DNA from: Pseudomonas corrugata
GTDB lineage: Bacteria; Pseudomonadota; Gammaproteobacteria; Pseudomonadales; Pseudomonadaceae
NCBI RefSeq assembly: GCF_001269905.1
Contig: NZ_LHVK01000010.1
Span: 186,001-250,000, forward strand
Direction: 5' to 3'
DNA length: 64,000 bases
A program made the translations under genes and the position numbers. Below, one piece after another: positions 18,056 to 26,777 of this stretch. The notes under the pieces are model-generated. The model had not been told where the DNA came from and searched no databases. It saw only the letters and a list, made by a program, of their open reading frames with translations. Within the stretch, counting starts at the first letter, position 1, and each line of letters begins with the position of its first letter.

Positions 18056-19486
18056 TCATTCGGCCAGCTTGAAGGTGATAAAGCTCGCACGCCCCTGACG
18101 CAGAACCCGCATCGAGACCGAGCGATTCTTCGGCAAGGCCTGGGCGATCTCGGTGAACTCCTTGGTGGAGCCAATAGCCTGGTTGTTCAGGTGCGTGATG
18201 ATGTCACCAGGTTGCAAGCCGATCAGGGCGGCAGGACCGTCCTGCACCTCCTTGATCACCACGCCACCCTGCAGGTCCAGAGCTTTCTTCTGCTCGGCCG
18301 TCAGCTCGACCACTGCCACACCCAGGCGATTGCTGCTGCGCTCAACGCCGGACTTGGGTTGCGATTCCAGCTCGGCGCCCTCTTCAGGAATGGCACCAAC
18401 CGTCAGTTCAACGTTCTTGCGCTTGCCATCGCGAATCACTTCCAGGTTGGCCTTGGCACCGGCTTTGAGGGCACCTACCAGGTGTGGCAGGTCCGCAGAC
18501 ATGATGATCGGCTGGTCATTGAGCTTCAGGATCACATCACCGACCTGCAGGCCACCCTTGGCAGCCGGCCCACCATCCTGGATCTGCGCCACCAGCGCAC
18601 CCGCCGGTTTCTCCAGCCCGAACGACTCGGCCAGGTCCTTGTTCACTTCCTGGATGACCACACCCAGCCAGCCGCGACTGACCTTGCCTTCGGTTTTCAG
18701 CTGGTTGGACACGTCCATCGCCACATCAATCGGAATCGCGAAAGACACGCCCATGAAGCCGCCCGAACGGGTGTAGATCTGGGAGTTGATGCCCACCACC
18801 TCACCGGCCAGATTGAACAACGGACCACCGGAGTTGCCCGGATTGATCGGCACGTCGGTCTGGATGAACGGAACGTAGTTTTCGTTCGGCAGGCTGCGAC
18901 CGATGGCACTGACGATGCCCTGGGTCACGGTGTGATCGAATCCGAACGGCGAGCCGATGGCCACGACCCACTGACCGGCCTTCAGATCCTGGGACTTGCC
19001 GAGCTTGAGCACCGGCAGGTCCTTCCCGTCGATTTTCAGCAACGCCACGTCGGAACGCGGGTCGGTACCGATCAGTTTGGCCTTGAGTTCACTGCGATCG
19101 GCCAGGCGCACCAGGATTTCGTCGGCATCGGCGATCACATGGTTATTGGTCAGGATGTAGCCGTCGGGCGAAATGATGAAACCCGAGCCCAGGGACTGTG
19201 CCTCACGCTGGCGACCACCGCCAGGCGAACGAGGCTGCTGCGGCATTCCGCGCTCGAAGAACTCGCGCAGCATGGGGGGCAACCCTTCCAGATCCGGCAT
19301 CTGCTGGTCCGAGACGCGGCGATCCGGTAGCTTCTGGGTGGTACTGATGTTCACCACTGCAGGCGAGGCGTTTTCGACCAACTGGGTGAAGTCAGGCAAG
19401 CTGTCCGCCACGGCGGGAACGGCCTGGCCGAGCACCAGCACGGTGGCAAGGATGGAGAAATAGGTTTTCAAGCTTGGTATCGACAT
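18056..19486 (-). CDS. mucD: Periplasmic Do-like serine protease MucD
   Basis: DegP/HtrA-type protease and chaperone that clears misfolded envelope proteins and dampens AlgU signalling. The 476-residue protein starts at ATG 19486 (GGGAGC upstream). It has a signal peptide (1-28), a trypsin-like domain with the triad H116 (NNHVIAD), D146 (RSDVALL) and S219 (GNSGGPLF), and two PDZ domains (about 270-370 and 390-470). It lies 207 bases after mucB. The P. aeruginosa order has mucC between them; here nothing fits that gap. Confidence 0.95.
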   Translation of the reverse strand: MSIPSLKTYFSILATVLVLGQAVPAVADSLPDFTQLVENASPAVVNISTTQKLPDRRVSDQQMPDLEGLPPMLREFFERGMPQQPRSPGGGRQREAQSLGSGFIISPDGYILTNNHVIADADEILVRLADRSELKAKLIGTDPRSDVALLKIDGKDLPVLKLGKSQDLKAGQWVVAIGSPFGFDHTVTQGIVSAIGRSLPNENYVPFIQTDVPINPGNSGGPLFNLAGEVVGINSQIYTRSGGFMGVSFAIPIDVAMDVSNQLKTEGKVSRGWLGVVIQEVNKDLAESFGLEKPAGALVAQIQDGGPAAKGGLQVGDVILKLNDQPIIMSADLPHLVGALKAGAKANLEVIRDGKRKNVELTVGAIPEEGAELESQPKSGVERSSNRLGVAVVELTAEQKKALDLQGGVVIKEVQDGPAALIGLQPGDIITHLNNQAIGSTKEFTEIAQALPKNRSVSMRVLRQGRASFITFKLAE

Positions 19487-19693
19487 ACAGCTCCCGTTAC
19501 GACGAGCAGGGTTAAGCGATATGGAACAAGGAATACCGGTGGAAAGATACGCCGGTGTCATCGTTCCGGAAAAACAGGCAAGGACAGAGCCAAGCAGCTC
19601 TGACCTAATAGAAAAAAAACAGAAGTTTTGCAAATGAAAATGCTGACAGGAAGTTTCGGCATTCGATCAGGACCGAACGACCACGGCAGCACT

Positions 19694-20638
19694 TTACTGA
19701 GTCGCCGTGGCATCGGACCGCATCGAAAGCGCAATCCGTTCAGCCGTACCAATAGGGATCTCGCCGACCACGGTCACCATCATTTCACCCTGGGGTGTCG
19801 TGAGACGACGCGAGACGGCTGCCGTCGGGCCAAGCTGGGTACGCGTGTCGGTGACAGTCGCGCCGTTCAATGGCTCCAGGAACACCGAGAAACGGGCCAG
19901 GCCATCGTCGTACATCAGACTGCTGACCTGAGCGCCGGTCTCCGGGTCCTTGCGCACGGCGCTGTTGGTCAACTCGAAGCCGGGGGGGAGCCAATCCGAA
20001 TGCCAGGTGGCCTTCGCCACAGCAGCCTTACCGGCGTCCCGGACGACTGCCTTGCACTCGGCACTGGCTTGCAGGTCGCTGTCCACCGGCTCGGCAATGC
20101 TCAGGCGCGTGAACTGGAAACGTTCGAGCAACTGCCCCTTGTCGTTAAGCAGCAGGGACTTGAGCGGCAGCCCAGTCTCTTTGTCCAGATGCAGCTCAAA
20201 ACCGTAACGATGCTGGTCTTTGGGCGTCAGGGAAACGATGACAGCCGGTCGCCCGGCCACGCGCGACTTGCCGATGACGGCAAGGTCGTACCAATTCTTG
20301 AGTTTTTGCGGATCGAGCGCACGGGCCGTGCCCTCGGTGTTCCCAACCCCTGAGATCAGGGAGCCACTGACACACTGAGTATTTCCATCAATGCGCAGGA
20401 CTTCCTGTGCCGAGCCATCCTGCTGCAGCAACCGCTCGCGCACTTTGCCATCCTGGACACGATGCCAGATGTTATGGGTAGAAAAACTACCGTTGCGCTC
20501 GTAAACGAAGGTGCCTTGGAAACTTTGCTGTAGCTCGGCCTGGCCCATACGATTCAGCCAGTCCTGAGCCTCATCGGCGTACGCTGGGAAAGCACACCAG
20601 CCACCCAGCAGCAGCGTAAATAGAGGTATGGCGCGCAA
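19694..20638 (-). CDS. mucB: Sigma factor AlgU regulatory protein MucB
   Basis: Periplasmic RseB-type sensor that binds the MucA periplasmic domain and shields it from AlgW cleavage until lipid or lipopolysaccharide signals displace it. The 314-residue protein has a signal peptide (1-21), then the two-domain MucB/RseB fold: a large LolA-like domain (about 25-200) and a smaller C-terminal domain (about 215-305). It starts nine bases after mucA, indicating one transcript. Confidence 0.95.
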   Translation of the reverse strand: MRAIPLFTLLLGGWCAFPAYADEAQDWLNRMGQAELQQSFQGTFVYERNGSFSTHNIWHRVQDGKVRERLLQQDGSAQEVLRIDGNTQCVSGSLISGVGNTEGTARALDPQKLKNWYDLAVIGKSRVAGRPAVIVSLTPKDQHRYGFELHLDKETGLPLKSLLLNDKGQLLERFQFTRLSIAEPVDSDLQASAECKAVVRDAGKAAVAKATWHSDWLPPGFELTNSAVRKDPETGAQVSSLMYDDGLARFSVFLEPLNGATVTDTRTQLGPTAAVSRRLTTPQGEMMVTVVGEIPIGTAERIALSMRSDATATQ

Positions 20639-20647
20639 GGGTTATCC

Positions 20648-21235
20648 TTAACGGTTTTCCAGACTGGCTGCACGGGCGTAAGGCAATGCGCTTTCAGTCC
20701 CTTTCAGGGCAGCTTGTTGGGCATGCTGACGCAGGTAGTTGGGCAGACGCTGATCGTGCCAGCCTGGCTGACCCTGCAAGACACCGTTGACCATGGGACC
20801 GGCGGCTTCCGAGCTTTCGCTGTAACCGGCCAATACCGCTGGGCCTTTGACCAGTGGAGCGACCAGGCCTGGCTGGCTGGACTGCTGGGCCATCTGAACT
20901 CCGGCTATTTCATCCTGGTTGTACAGACGTACACCGGCCAGAACGGCGACAGTTACCGAGGCGGCCACTGCCAGACGACCCAGGCTACGCCATGGGCTAC
21001 GGGAAGCTTTAGCCGGTACGGCTTCGTCAGCCAATGCAGCAGAAACGGCCGCAGCGATGTCCAGGCGCGGAAGCAGCAGGTCCTTGTGCATGACAGCCCG
21101 GGCGATCTGGTAACGAGCCCAGGTCTCACGGGTTTCAACATCGTCAAAGGCATTCAATACCCGACGTAACTCCAGTTCGTCCGCTTCGTTATCCATCACT
21201 GCGGACAGCGATTCCTGCAGGGCTTCACGACTCAT
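20648..21235 (-). CDS. mucA: Anti-sigma factor MucA
   Basis: Inner-membrane anti-sigma factor holding AlgU inactive until regulated proteolysis. The 195-residue protein has an N-terminal cytoplasmic sigma-binding domain (MSREALQESLSAVMDNEADE...), one membrane helix (about 85-104, LAVAASVTVAVLAG) and a periplasmic tail ending in YARAASLENR. It is intact, with no frameshift of the kind seen in mucoid strains. It lies 31 bases after algU. Confidence 0.96.
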   Translation of the reverse strand: MSREALQESLSAVMDNEADELELRRVLNAFDDVETRETWARYQIARAVMHKDLLLPRLDIAAAVSAALADEAVPAKASRSPWRSLGRLAVAASVTVAVLAGVRLYNQDEIAGVQMAQQSSQPGLVAPLVKGPAVLAGYSESSEAAGPMVNGVLQGQPGWHDQRLPNYLRQHAQQAALKGTESALPYARAASLENR

Positions 21236-21266
21236 GGCGTTCCTCTCTTGGCTGTCGCCGCTGTCT

Positions 21267-21848
21267 TTAGTTTTCCTGCAACAACGGTTGCAGGGCTTTA
21301 TCGATGGCCTCCCGAGCGCGGAAGATCCGGGAGCGCACGGTGCCTACCGGACATTGCATGACGCTCGCAATGTCCTCGTAACTCAGACCGTCGAATTCAC
21401 GTAAAGTTAATGCCGTACGCAAATCTTCAGGCAGTTGCTGGATGGTCCGATGGACGGTGCCCTCGATCTCATCCCGCAGCAACGCTCGCTCCGGGGATTC
21501 GAGATCCTTGAGGCCATGATCGCCATCGTAGAACTCTGCATCTTCGGAACTTACATCACTATCCGGCGGCCGACGGCCGCGTGAAACCAGATAGTTTTTC
21601 GCCGTGTTAATGGCGATGCGGTAAAGCCACGTATAAAACGCGCTGTCCCCGCGAAAATTACCAAGTGCGCGGTAGGCCTTGATGAAGGCTTCCTGGGCGA
21701 CATCCTGGGCTTCATGGGTGTCGTGCACAAACCGCACGATCAACCCGAGAATTTTGTGCTGGTATTTCAGCACTAACAGATCGAAAGCTCGCTTGTCGCC
21801 GCGCTGAACACGTTCGACCAGCTGCTGATCCTCTTCCTGGGTTAGCAT
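21267..21848 (-). CDS. algU: RNA polymerase sigma factor AlgU (sigma-E family)
   Basis: ECF sigma factor controlling envelope stress and alginate genes. The start is ATG 21848 (MLTQEEDQQLVERVQRGD), giving the standard 193 residues; the longer frame is not supported. Region 2 (DLLVLKYQHKILGLIVRFV, then EAQDVAQEAFIKAYRAL) and region 4 (LREFDGLSYEDIASVMQCPV) are clear. It is first in the algU-mucA-mucB-mucD cluster and is preceded by two sigma-E-like promoters, consistent with autoregulation. Divergent from nadB. Confidence 0.97.
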   Translation of the reverse strand: MLTQEEDQQLVERVQRGDKRAFDLLVLKYQHKILGLIVRFVHDTHEAQDVAQEAFIKAYRALGNFRGDSAFYTWLYRIAINTAKNYLVSRGRRPPDSDVSSEDAEFYDGDHGLKDLESPERALLRDEIEGTVHRTIQQLPEDLRTALTLREFDGLSYEDIASVMQCPVGTVRSRIFRAREAIDKALQPLLQEN

Positions 21849-21907
21849 GAACACTCCTCGATAAGCTCGAAGGAGGCTTGCATGGCTAATTGACCGGACT
21901 TGCAAAC

Positions 21908-21934
21908 ATAGACTCGGGCTTTTCGCAAAAGTTC
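21908..21934 (-). promoter_or_regulatory. Proximal AlgU-type promoter of algU
   Basis: On the minus strand GAACTT (21934-21929), a 16-base spacer, then TCTAT (21912-21908). This matches the AlgU consensus GAACTT-N16/17-TC and lies 60 bases before the algU start. It implies positive autoregulation. Confidence 0.8.
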
Positions 21935-22101
21935 TCCCCCTTCAAGCAAGTTTCCGGCGCGCTCTGATCCCGGCACGCACGAAAAACGCAGCGCGAGATT
22001 CCCCGGCTGCGCGAATAATCTGTCGCCGGGCCTGTCGGCAAGGACTCGTATCGATATCCTGCACCAACCCGACGCTGCTCCCTTTTGCAGACAACCGTCT
22101 A

Positions 22102-22129
22102 TTGAACGTAGGCGCTCGGCAAAAGTTCC
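22102..22129 (-). promoter_or_regulatory. Distal AlgU-type promoter of algU
   Basis: A second minus-strand match: GAACTT (22129-22124), a 17-base spacer, then TCAAT (22106-22102). In P. aeruginosa algU also has two AlgU-dependent promoters (P1 and P3); the correspondence here is inferred. Confidence 0.6.
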
Positions 22130-22225
22130 CGCTATTTACAGTCATTGTTCAAAGCAGACATTGAGCAACCATGATGTGATCGGCCGCGTTTTTCCTCGAA
22201 AAAGCGGCCTTGTCTTCCGTCCGCG

Positions 22226-22259
22226 AGAAAAGCGATCCGACGAAGCGCTTCGCTTTTCT
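22226..22259. repeat. Inverted repeat upstream of nadB
   Basis: AGAAAAGCGA (22226-22235) and TCGCTTTTCT (22250-22259) form perfect 10-base arms around a 14-base loop, between algU and nadB. It could be a terminator or an operator; no function is established. Confidence 0.5.
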
Positions 22260-22409
22260 GTCACGCTGGTCTCACATTGCCATGAATGCCCGGCTATTGT
22301 GCCGTTCCACCCCTCTATATACTAGTGGGCTGCGTGGCTGCCTGACTCCGCTGAAGCGGATGCCTTGCGCCAACCCCGACCCGGGTCGCCTTGAGCGGAA
22401 ACCTATCGA

Positions 22410-24026
22410 ATGAGCCTACAGTTCCAACATGATGTTCTGGTAATCGGCAGCGGTGCCGCCGGATTGAGCCTTGCACTGACGTTGCCGGAGCACCTGCGCA
22501 TTGCAGTGCTGAGCAAAGGCGACCTGGCCAACGGTTCGACGTTCTGGGCACAGGGCGGCGTCGCGGCCGTGCTGGATGACACCGACACCATCGAGTCCCA
22601 TGTCGACGATACCCTCAACGCCGGTGGCGGCCTGTGCAATCCTGACGCGGTGCGCTTCACTGTCGAGCATAGCCGCGAAGCCATCCAGTGGCTGATCGAC
22701 CAGGGCGTACCTTTTACCCGCGACGAGCAGTCCGGCACTGAAGACGGCGGATTTGAATTCCACCTGACCCGGGAAGGCGGCCATAGCCATCGGCGCATCA
22801 TCCATGCGGCCGATGCCACCGGCGCAGCGATTTTCAAGACGCTGCTGGCCCAGGCCCAGCGGCGACCGAATATCGAGCTGCTGGAACAGCGAGTCGCGGT
22901 CGACCTGATCACCGAAAAACGCCTGGGCCTGGCCGGCGATCGTTGCCTGGGCGCCTACGTGCTTAATCGCGGCACCGGCGAAGTCGACACCTACGGCGCA
23001 CGCTTCGTGATCCTGGCGTCCGGTGGCGCAGCCAAAGTCTACCTGTACACCAGCAACCCCGACGGCGCCTGCGGCGACGGTATCGCCATGGCGTGGCGCT
23101 CGGGATGCCGGGTAGCGAACCTGGAATTCAATCAATTCCACCCCACCTGCCTCTATCATCCGCTGGCGAAGAGTTTCCTGGTCACCGAGGCCCTGCGCGG
23201 CGAAGGTGCGCACTTGAAGCTGCCCAATGGCGAGCGCTTCATGCAGCGCTTCGACGCGCGCGCCGAGCTGGCACCGCGGGACATCGTCGCCCGGGCCATC
23301 GATCATGAAATGAAGCGCCTGGGTATCGACTGTGTTTACCTGGATATAAGCCATAAACCCGAGGCGTTCATCAAAAGCCATTTCCCGACGGTGTACGAGC
23401 GCTGCCTGGAATTCTCCATCGATATCACCAAACAGCCGATCCCGGTGGTACCGGCAGCGCATTACACCTGCGGCGGCGTGATGGTCGACCAGCAGGGCCG
23501 CACCGACGTTCCGGGCTTGTACGCCATTGGCGAAACCAGCTTCACGGGTCTTCATGGTGCCAACCGCATGGCCAGCAACTCACTGCTCGAGTGCTTTGTC
23601 TATGCCCGCTCGGCCGCGGCGGACATTCTCGAACAGTTGCCACAGATTGCTATCCCGGCCGCCCTGCCCTCGTGGGACGCCAGCCAGGTCACCGACTCGG
23701 ACGAAGATGTGATCATCGCCCACAACTGGGATGAACTGCGGCGATTCATGTGGGACTACGTGGGTATCGTGCGTACCAACAAGCGCCTGCAAAGGGCCCA
23801 GCATCGGGTGCGCCTGCTGCTGGATGAGATCGACGAGTTCTACAGCAATTATAAAGTGAGCAGAGACTTGATCGAATTGCGCAACCTGGCCCAGGTTGCC
23901 GAGCTGATGATTCGCTCAGCCATGGAGCGCAAGGAAAGCCGAGGGCTGCATTACACCCTCGATTATCCGAATCTGCTGCCCGAGGCACTGGACACTATTC
24001 TGGTGCCGCCCACCTACGCCGACTGA
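22410..24026 (+). CDS. nadB: L-aspartate oxidase
   Basis: FAD enzyme oxidising L-aspartate to iminoaspartate, the first step of de novo NAD synthesis. The 538-residue protein has the N-terminal dinucleotide motif VLVIGSGAAGLSLAL (about 9-23), the HRIIHAADATG region, the succinate dehydrogenase/fumarate reductase-type active-site blocks (QFHPTCLYHP, TEALRGEGAHL, HYTCGGVMVD), and the C-terminal helical domain. The end overlaps the convergent ygfX gene by 32 bases. algU is divergent upstream, the standard Pseudomonas neighbourhood. Confidence 0.97.
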   Translation: MSLQFQHDVLVIGSGAAGLSLALTLPEHLRIAVLSKGDLANGSTFWAQGGVAAVLDDTDTIESHVDDTLNAGGGLCNPDAVRFTVEHSREAIQWLIDQGVPFTRDEQSGTEDGGFEFHLTREGGHSHRRIIHAADATGAAIFKTLLAQAQRRPNIELLEQRVAVDLITEKRLGLAGDRCLGAYVLNRGTGEVDTYGARFVILASGGAAKVYLYTSNPDGACGDGIAMAWRSGCRVANLEFNQFHPTCLYHPLAKSFLVTEALRGEGAHLKLPNGERFMQRFDARAELAPRDIVARAIDHEMKRLGIDCVYLDISHKPEAFIKSHFPTVYERCLEFSIDITKQPIPVVPAAHYTCGGVMVDQQGRTDVPGLYAIGETSFTGLHGANRMASNSLLECFVYARSAAADILEQLPQIAIPAALPSWDASQVTDSDEDVIIAHNWDELRRFMWDYVGIVRTNKRLQRAQHRVRLLLDEIDEFYSNYKVSRDLIELRNLAQVAELMIRSAMERKESRGLHYTLDYPNLLPEALDTILVPPTYAD

Positions 24027-24447
24027 ACCTGAGCCGCACCCGCAGGCGCCGATGAAGATCGGGCGCCAGCGCGTCGCGGGGCACGCACAACGAGCGGATC
24101 CGCCGCTCGCCCTTCAAGCGAAAGCGCAATATCACGATCAGTGGCAGTGCCAGGCTGTCGGGGCGCAACTGCACCGCCTGCCAGCCACTGGCCTTGCTCC
24201 AGAGCTGCCAGCCATTGACATCCCGACGCAACCCGCGGAATGCCTGGCGATGAGTCAGCAACACGTGGCGCGGTATCGTCCAGGCACCGTGGGCCAGGCA
24301 CAGCATAACGCCAAGCCCTGTGAACCCTGGCGAGACAGACATCAGGAGCAACGAGCCCAGTGCGAAGAGCTGGGCCAGGCCATAGGCCGCCAGCAGTTGC
24401 CCGGAGGCCTGCCAGCGGCATTCGAAGCGATTACTTCGGTTGGACAC
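23995..24447 (-). CDS. YgfX-family membrane protein
   Basis: A 150-residue protein with an N-terminal hydrophobic pair of helices (about 15-55) and a basic C-terminal domain, the arrangement of YgfX (CptA). In E. coli it pairs with the next-upstream gene ygfY/sdhE and has been described as affecting the cytoskeleton proteins FtsZ and MreB. It starts with GTG inside the end of sdhE (17-base overlap), so translation is coupled. Confidence 0.75.
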   Translation of the reverse strand: MSNRSNRFECRWQASGQLLAAYGLAQLFALGSLLLMSVSPGFTGLGVMLCLAHGAWTIPRHVLLTHRQAFRGLRRDVNGWQLWSKASGWQAVQLRPDSLALPLIVILRFRLKGERRIRSLCVPRDALAPDLHRRLRVRLRFSRRRWAAPE

Positions 24448-24685
24448 GGTCCAGGATCATCCGGACCATGCGCTGCAGTTCCGGATCTTCGGATTCGCTG
24501 CGCTCCATGAACCAGCCGAACATGTCCTGGTCTTCACATTCGAGCAGGCGGACATAGCAGGCACGGTCCACTTCATTAAGGTGGGGGTAGACCTCTTTCA
24601 CGAAAGGCACCAGCAAGACATCCAGCTCAAGCATGCCGCGGCGGCTGTGCCAGTAGAGGCGATTCAGTTCTACATCTTCGACCAT
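24431..24685 (-). CDS. sdhE: Succinate dehydrogenase assembly factor SdhE
   Basis: An 84-residue protein of the SdhE/SDH5 family, which helps insert FAD into SdhA. It shows LNRLYWHSRRGMLELDVLLV, containing the RGxxE motif (RRGMLE) that is essential for the family. It overlaps ygfX at its 3' end. Confidence 0.93.
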   Translation of the reverse strand: MVEDVELNRLYWHSRRGMLELDVLLVPFVKEVYPHLNEVDRACYVRLLECEDQDMFGWFMERSESEDPELQRMVRMILDRVQPK

Positions 24686-24834
24686 GGAGCGCTCCTCAAA
24701 TAGAGCGCAAGTATACAGGCACCGCCGCGGTGAAACAGACGGCTTTGGTCAGTCACCACCGATCCTTTGTGAACTACCCATTTCAAGGGCGCGCCCTTAT
24801 GATGTCCACCAGACTTTTTACCCTGCGATGACTC

Positions 24835-25776
24835 ATGGCTGATTCCGCTTTTTTCTGCACCCTGTCCCACGAAGGCGTTCTTGCGGTCCGCGGCGTGGAC
24901 GCCGGCAAATTCCTGCAGGGCCAATTGACCTGCAACCTCAACTACCTGAGCGACAGCCGGGCCAGCCTCGGTGCCCGCTGCACCCAGAAGGGCCGGATGC
25001 AGTCGAGCTTTCGAATCCTGCTCGAAGGCGACGGTGTACTGATGGCAATGGCTACCGGATTGCTCGAGCCGCAATTGGCGGACCTGAAGAAATACGCCGT
25101 ATTTTCCAAATCCAGGCTCACCGACGAAAGCACAGCCTGGGTTCGCTTCGGCCTGGAGAACGCCGACACGACACTGGACCAACTGGGCCTGGCACTGCCG
25201 GAAGATATTGATAGCGTGGCCCGCCACGAATCCATGATTGCCATCCGTGTGTCCCCTGGCCGAGTCGAACTGTGGGCTCCTGCCGAACAGGCCGACGCAC
25301 TGAAAACCCGTCTGCTCGCCACCTTGACCGAGACAGACCTGAACTCGTGGCTGCTGGGCCAGATCCGCGCAGGCATCGGCCAGGTCATGCCTGCCACACG
25401 CGAGCTTTTTATTCCGCAGATGCTCAACCTGCAGGCCGTCGGCGGCGTGAGTTTCAAGAAAGGCTGCTACACCGGCCAGGAAATCGTTGCCCGCATGCAG
25501 TACCTGGGCAAGCTCAAGCGACGCCTGTATCGCCTGCAACTGGACGCCGGCGAACTGCCGGAACCCGGCACGGCCCTGTTCTCCCCCGCCCACGGGAGCG
25601 CCGTCGGTGAGGTGGTGATCGCCGCACACACCGAGCAAAACATTGAACTGCTGGCGGTGTTGCAGGCCGAAGCAGCAGATGAGGGCAGTGTGCACCTCGG
25701 TAGCCTGGAAGGCCCGATACTGAAATTGCTGGACCTGCCTTACGAACTGGACCGCGACCGCGAAATCCAGCGCTGA
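24835..25776 (+). CDS. ygfZ: Folate-binding Fe-S repair protein YgfZ
   Basis: A 313-residue tetrahydrofolate-binding protein needed for full activity of some Fe-S enzymes such as MiaB. It resembles the glycine cleavage T-protein and carries the signature KGCYTGQEIVAR (about residues 208-219) with the conserved Cys. Divergent from sdhE, a common arrangement. Confidence 0.92.
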   Translation: MADSAFFCTLSHEGVLAVRGVDAGKFLQGQLTCNLNYLSDSRASLGARCTQKGRMQSSFRILLEGDGVLMAMATGLLEPQLADLKKYAVFSKSRLTDESTAWVRFGLENADTTLDQLGLALPEDIDSVARHESMIAIRVSPGRVELWAPAEQADALKTRLLATLTETDLNSWLLGQIRAGIGQVMPATRELFIPQMLNLQAVGGVSFKKGCYTGQEIVARMQYLGKLKRRLYRLQLDAGELPEPGTALFSPAHGSAVGEVVIAAHTEQNIELLAVLQAEAADEGSVHLGSLEGPILKLLDLPYELDRDREIQR

Positions 25777-25810
25777 TCGCAGCATTTGTGGCAATACCTA
25801 GAGAATCGAA

Positions 25811-26632
25811 ATGAGCGATTTGGCGGATAAGGTCCAACGGGACTTGGTAGAGGCCATCGATAACGATGACCTGGTTCTGCCGACATTGCCGGAAGTGGCC
25901 CTGCAGATTCGCCGGGCCGCCGAAGACCCGGAAATCAGCGTCAGCAACCTGAGCAAGGTGATCGGCCGCGACACGGCGCTTTCGGCGCGCCTGATAAAAG
26001 TGGTCAACAGCCCATTGCTGCGTGCCACCCAGGAAGTCACCGACCTGCACACAGCCATCACCCGACTGGGCGTCAACTACAGCAGTAACCTGGCCATCGG
26101 CTTGGTCATGGAGCAGATTTTCCACGCGCGCTCCGAGGTGGTAGAACAAAAGATGCGCGATGTCTGGCGTAGAAGCCTGGAGATCGCCGGCGTCAGCTAT
26201 GCGTTGTGCCGGACCTATACGCAGCTCAAGCCCGACCAGGCAGCGCTGGGAGGGTTGGTGCACCAGATCGGCGTACTGCCGATCCTGACCTACGCCGAAG
26301 ACCATAATGAGCTGCTGTCAGACCCGGTCAGCCTCAACCATGTCATCGAAACGATTCACCCTGTGCTGGGGGACAAGCTGCTCAGCGTCTGGGAGTTTCC
26401 GGAGAGGTTGGTGAAATTGCCAGGGCTTTACCTGGATTTCGCCAGGGAATCCCGGCAACTTGACTACGTAGACCTGGTGCAGGTCGCTGCGCTGTACTGC
26501 TACAAGGACACCGATCATCCCCTTGGCCGAATCGACGTATTCAAGGTGCCATCATTCCAGAAACTGGGCATCGACCCGAGCGACAAGGAACGATGCGCGA
26601 ATCTGGAAGAAGCGCGGTCGATGTTTTACTAG
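25811..26632 (+). CDS. HDOD-domain signalling protein
   Basis: A 273-residue single-domain HDOD protein (about residues 20-215, with LPTLPEVALQIRRAAEDPE and VNSPLLRATQEVTDLHTAI). HDOD proteins lack the catalytic His-Asp of HD phosphodiesterases and act as signalling adaptors in motility, biofilm or stress pathways. It lies 34 bases after ygfZ and may be co-transcribed. No partner domain is present. Confidence 0.85.
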   Translation: MSDLADKVQRDLVEAIDNDDLVLPTLPEVALQIRRAAEDPEISVSNLSKVIGRDTALSARLIKVVNSPLLRATQEVTDLHTAITRLGVNYSSNLAIGLVMEQIFHARSEVVEQKMRDVWRRSLEIAGVSYALCRTYTQLKPDQAALGGLVHQIGVLPILTYAEDHNELLSDPVSLNHVIETIHPVLGDKLLSVWEFPERLVKLPGLYLDFARESRQLDYVDLVQVAALYCYKDTDHPLGRIDVFKVPSFQKLGIDPSDKERCANLEEARSMFY

Positions 26633-26646
26633 ACCAGGAGGATCAC

Positions 26647-26760
26647 CTGTGGCGAGGGGATTTATCCCCGCTGGGCTGCGAAGCGGCCCTCCGCGTTTTG
26701 TCTGATACAACGCAGGGGGGCCGCTTCGCGCCCCAGCGGGGATAAATCCCCTCGCCACAG
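26647..26760. repeat. Long inverted repeat (REP-like, 29-base arms)
   Basis: Perfect 29-base arms at 26647-26675 (CTGTGGCGAGGGGATTTATC...) and 26732-26760, with a further paired inner segment (CGAAGCGGCC against GGCCGCTTCG). It sits between convergent HDOD and tctE genes. It is a different sequence class from the GCGAGCAGGCTCGC repeats elsewhere in the window. Confidence 0.88.
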
Positions 26761-26777
26761 CCGGGTTCGCTTCAGGA

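Noticed and set aside
18191..19330. 379-residue frame opposite mucD
   Set aside because: Antisense shadow; mucD on the other strand has the full catalytic triad and PDZ domains.
22416..23555. 379-residue frame opposite nadB
   Set aside because: Antisense shadow of a clearly recognisable enzyme.
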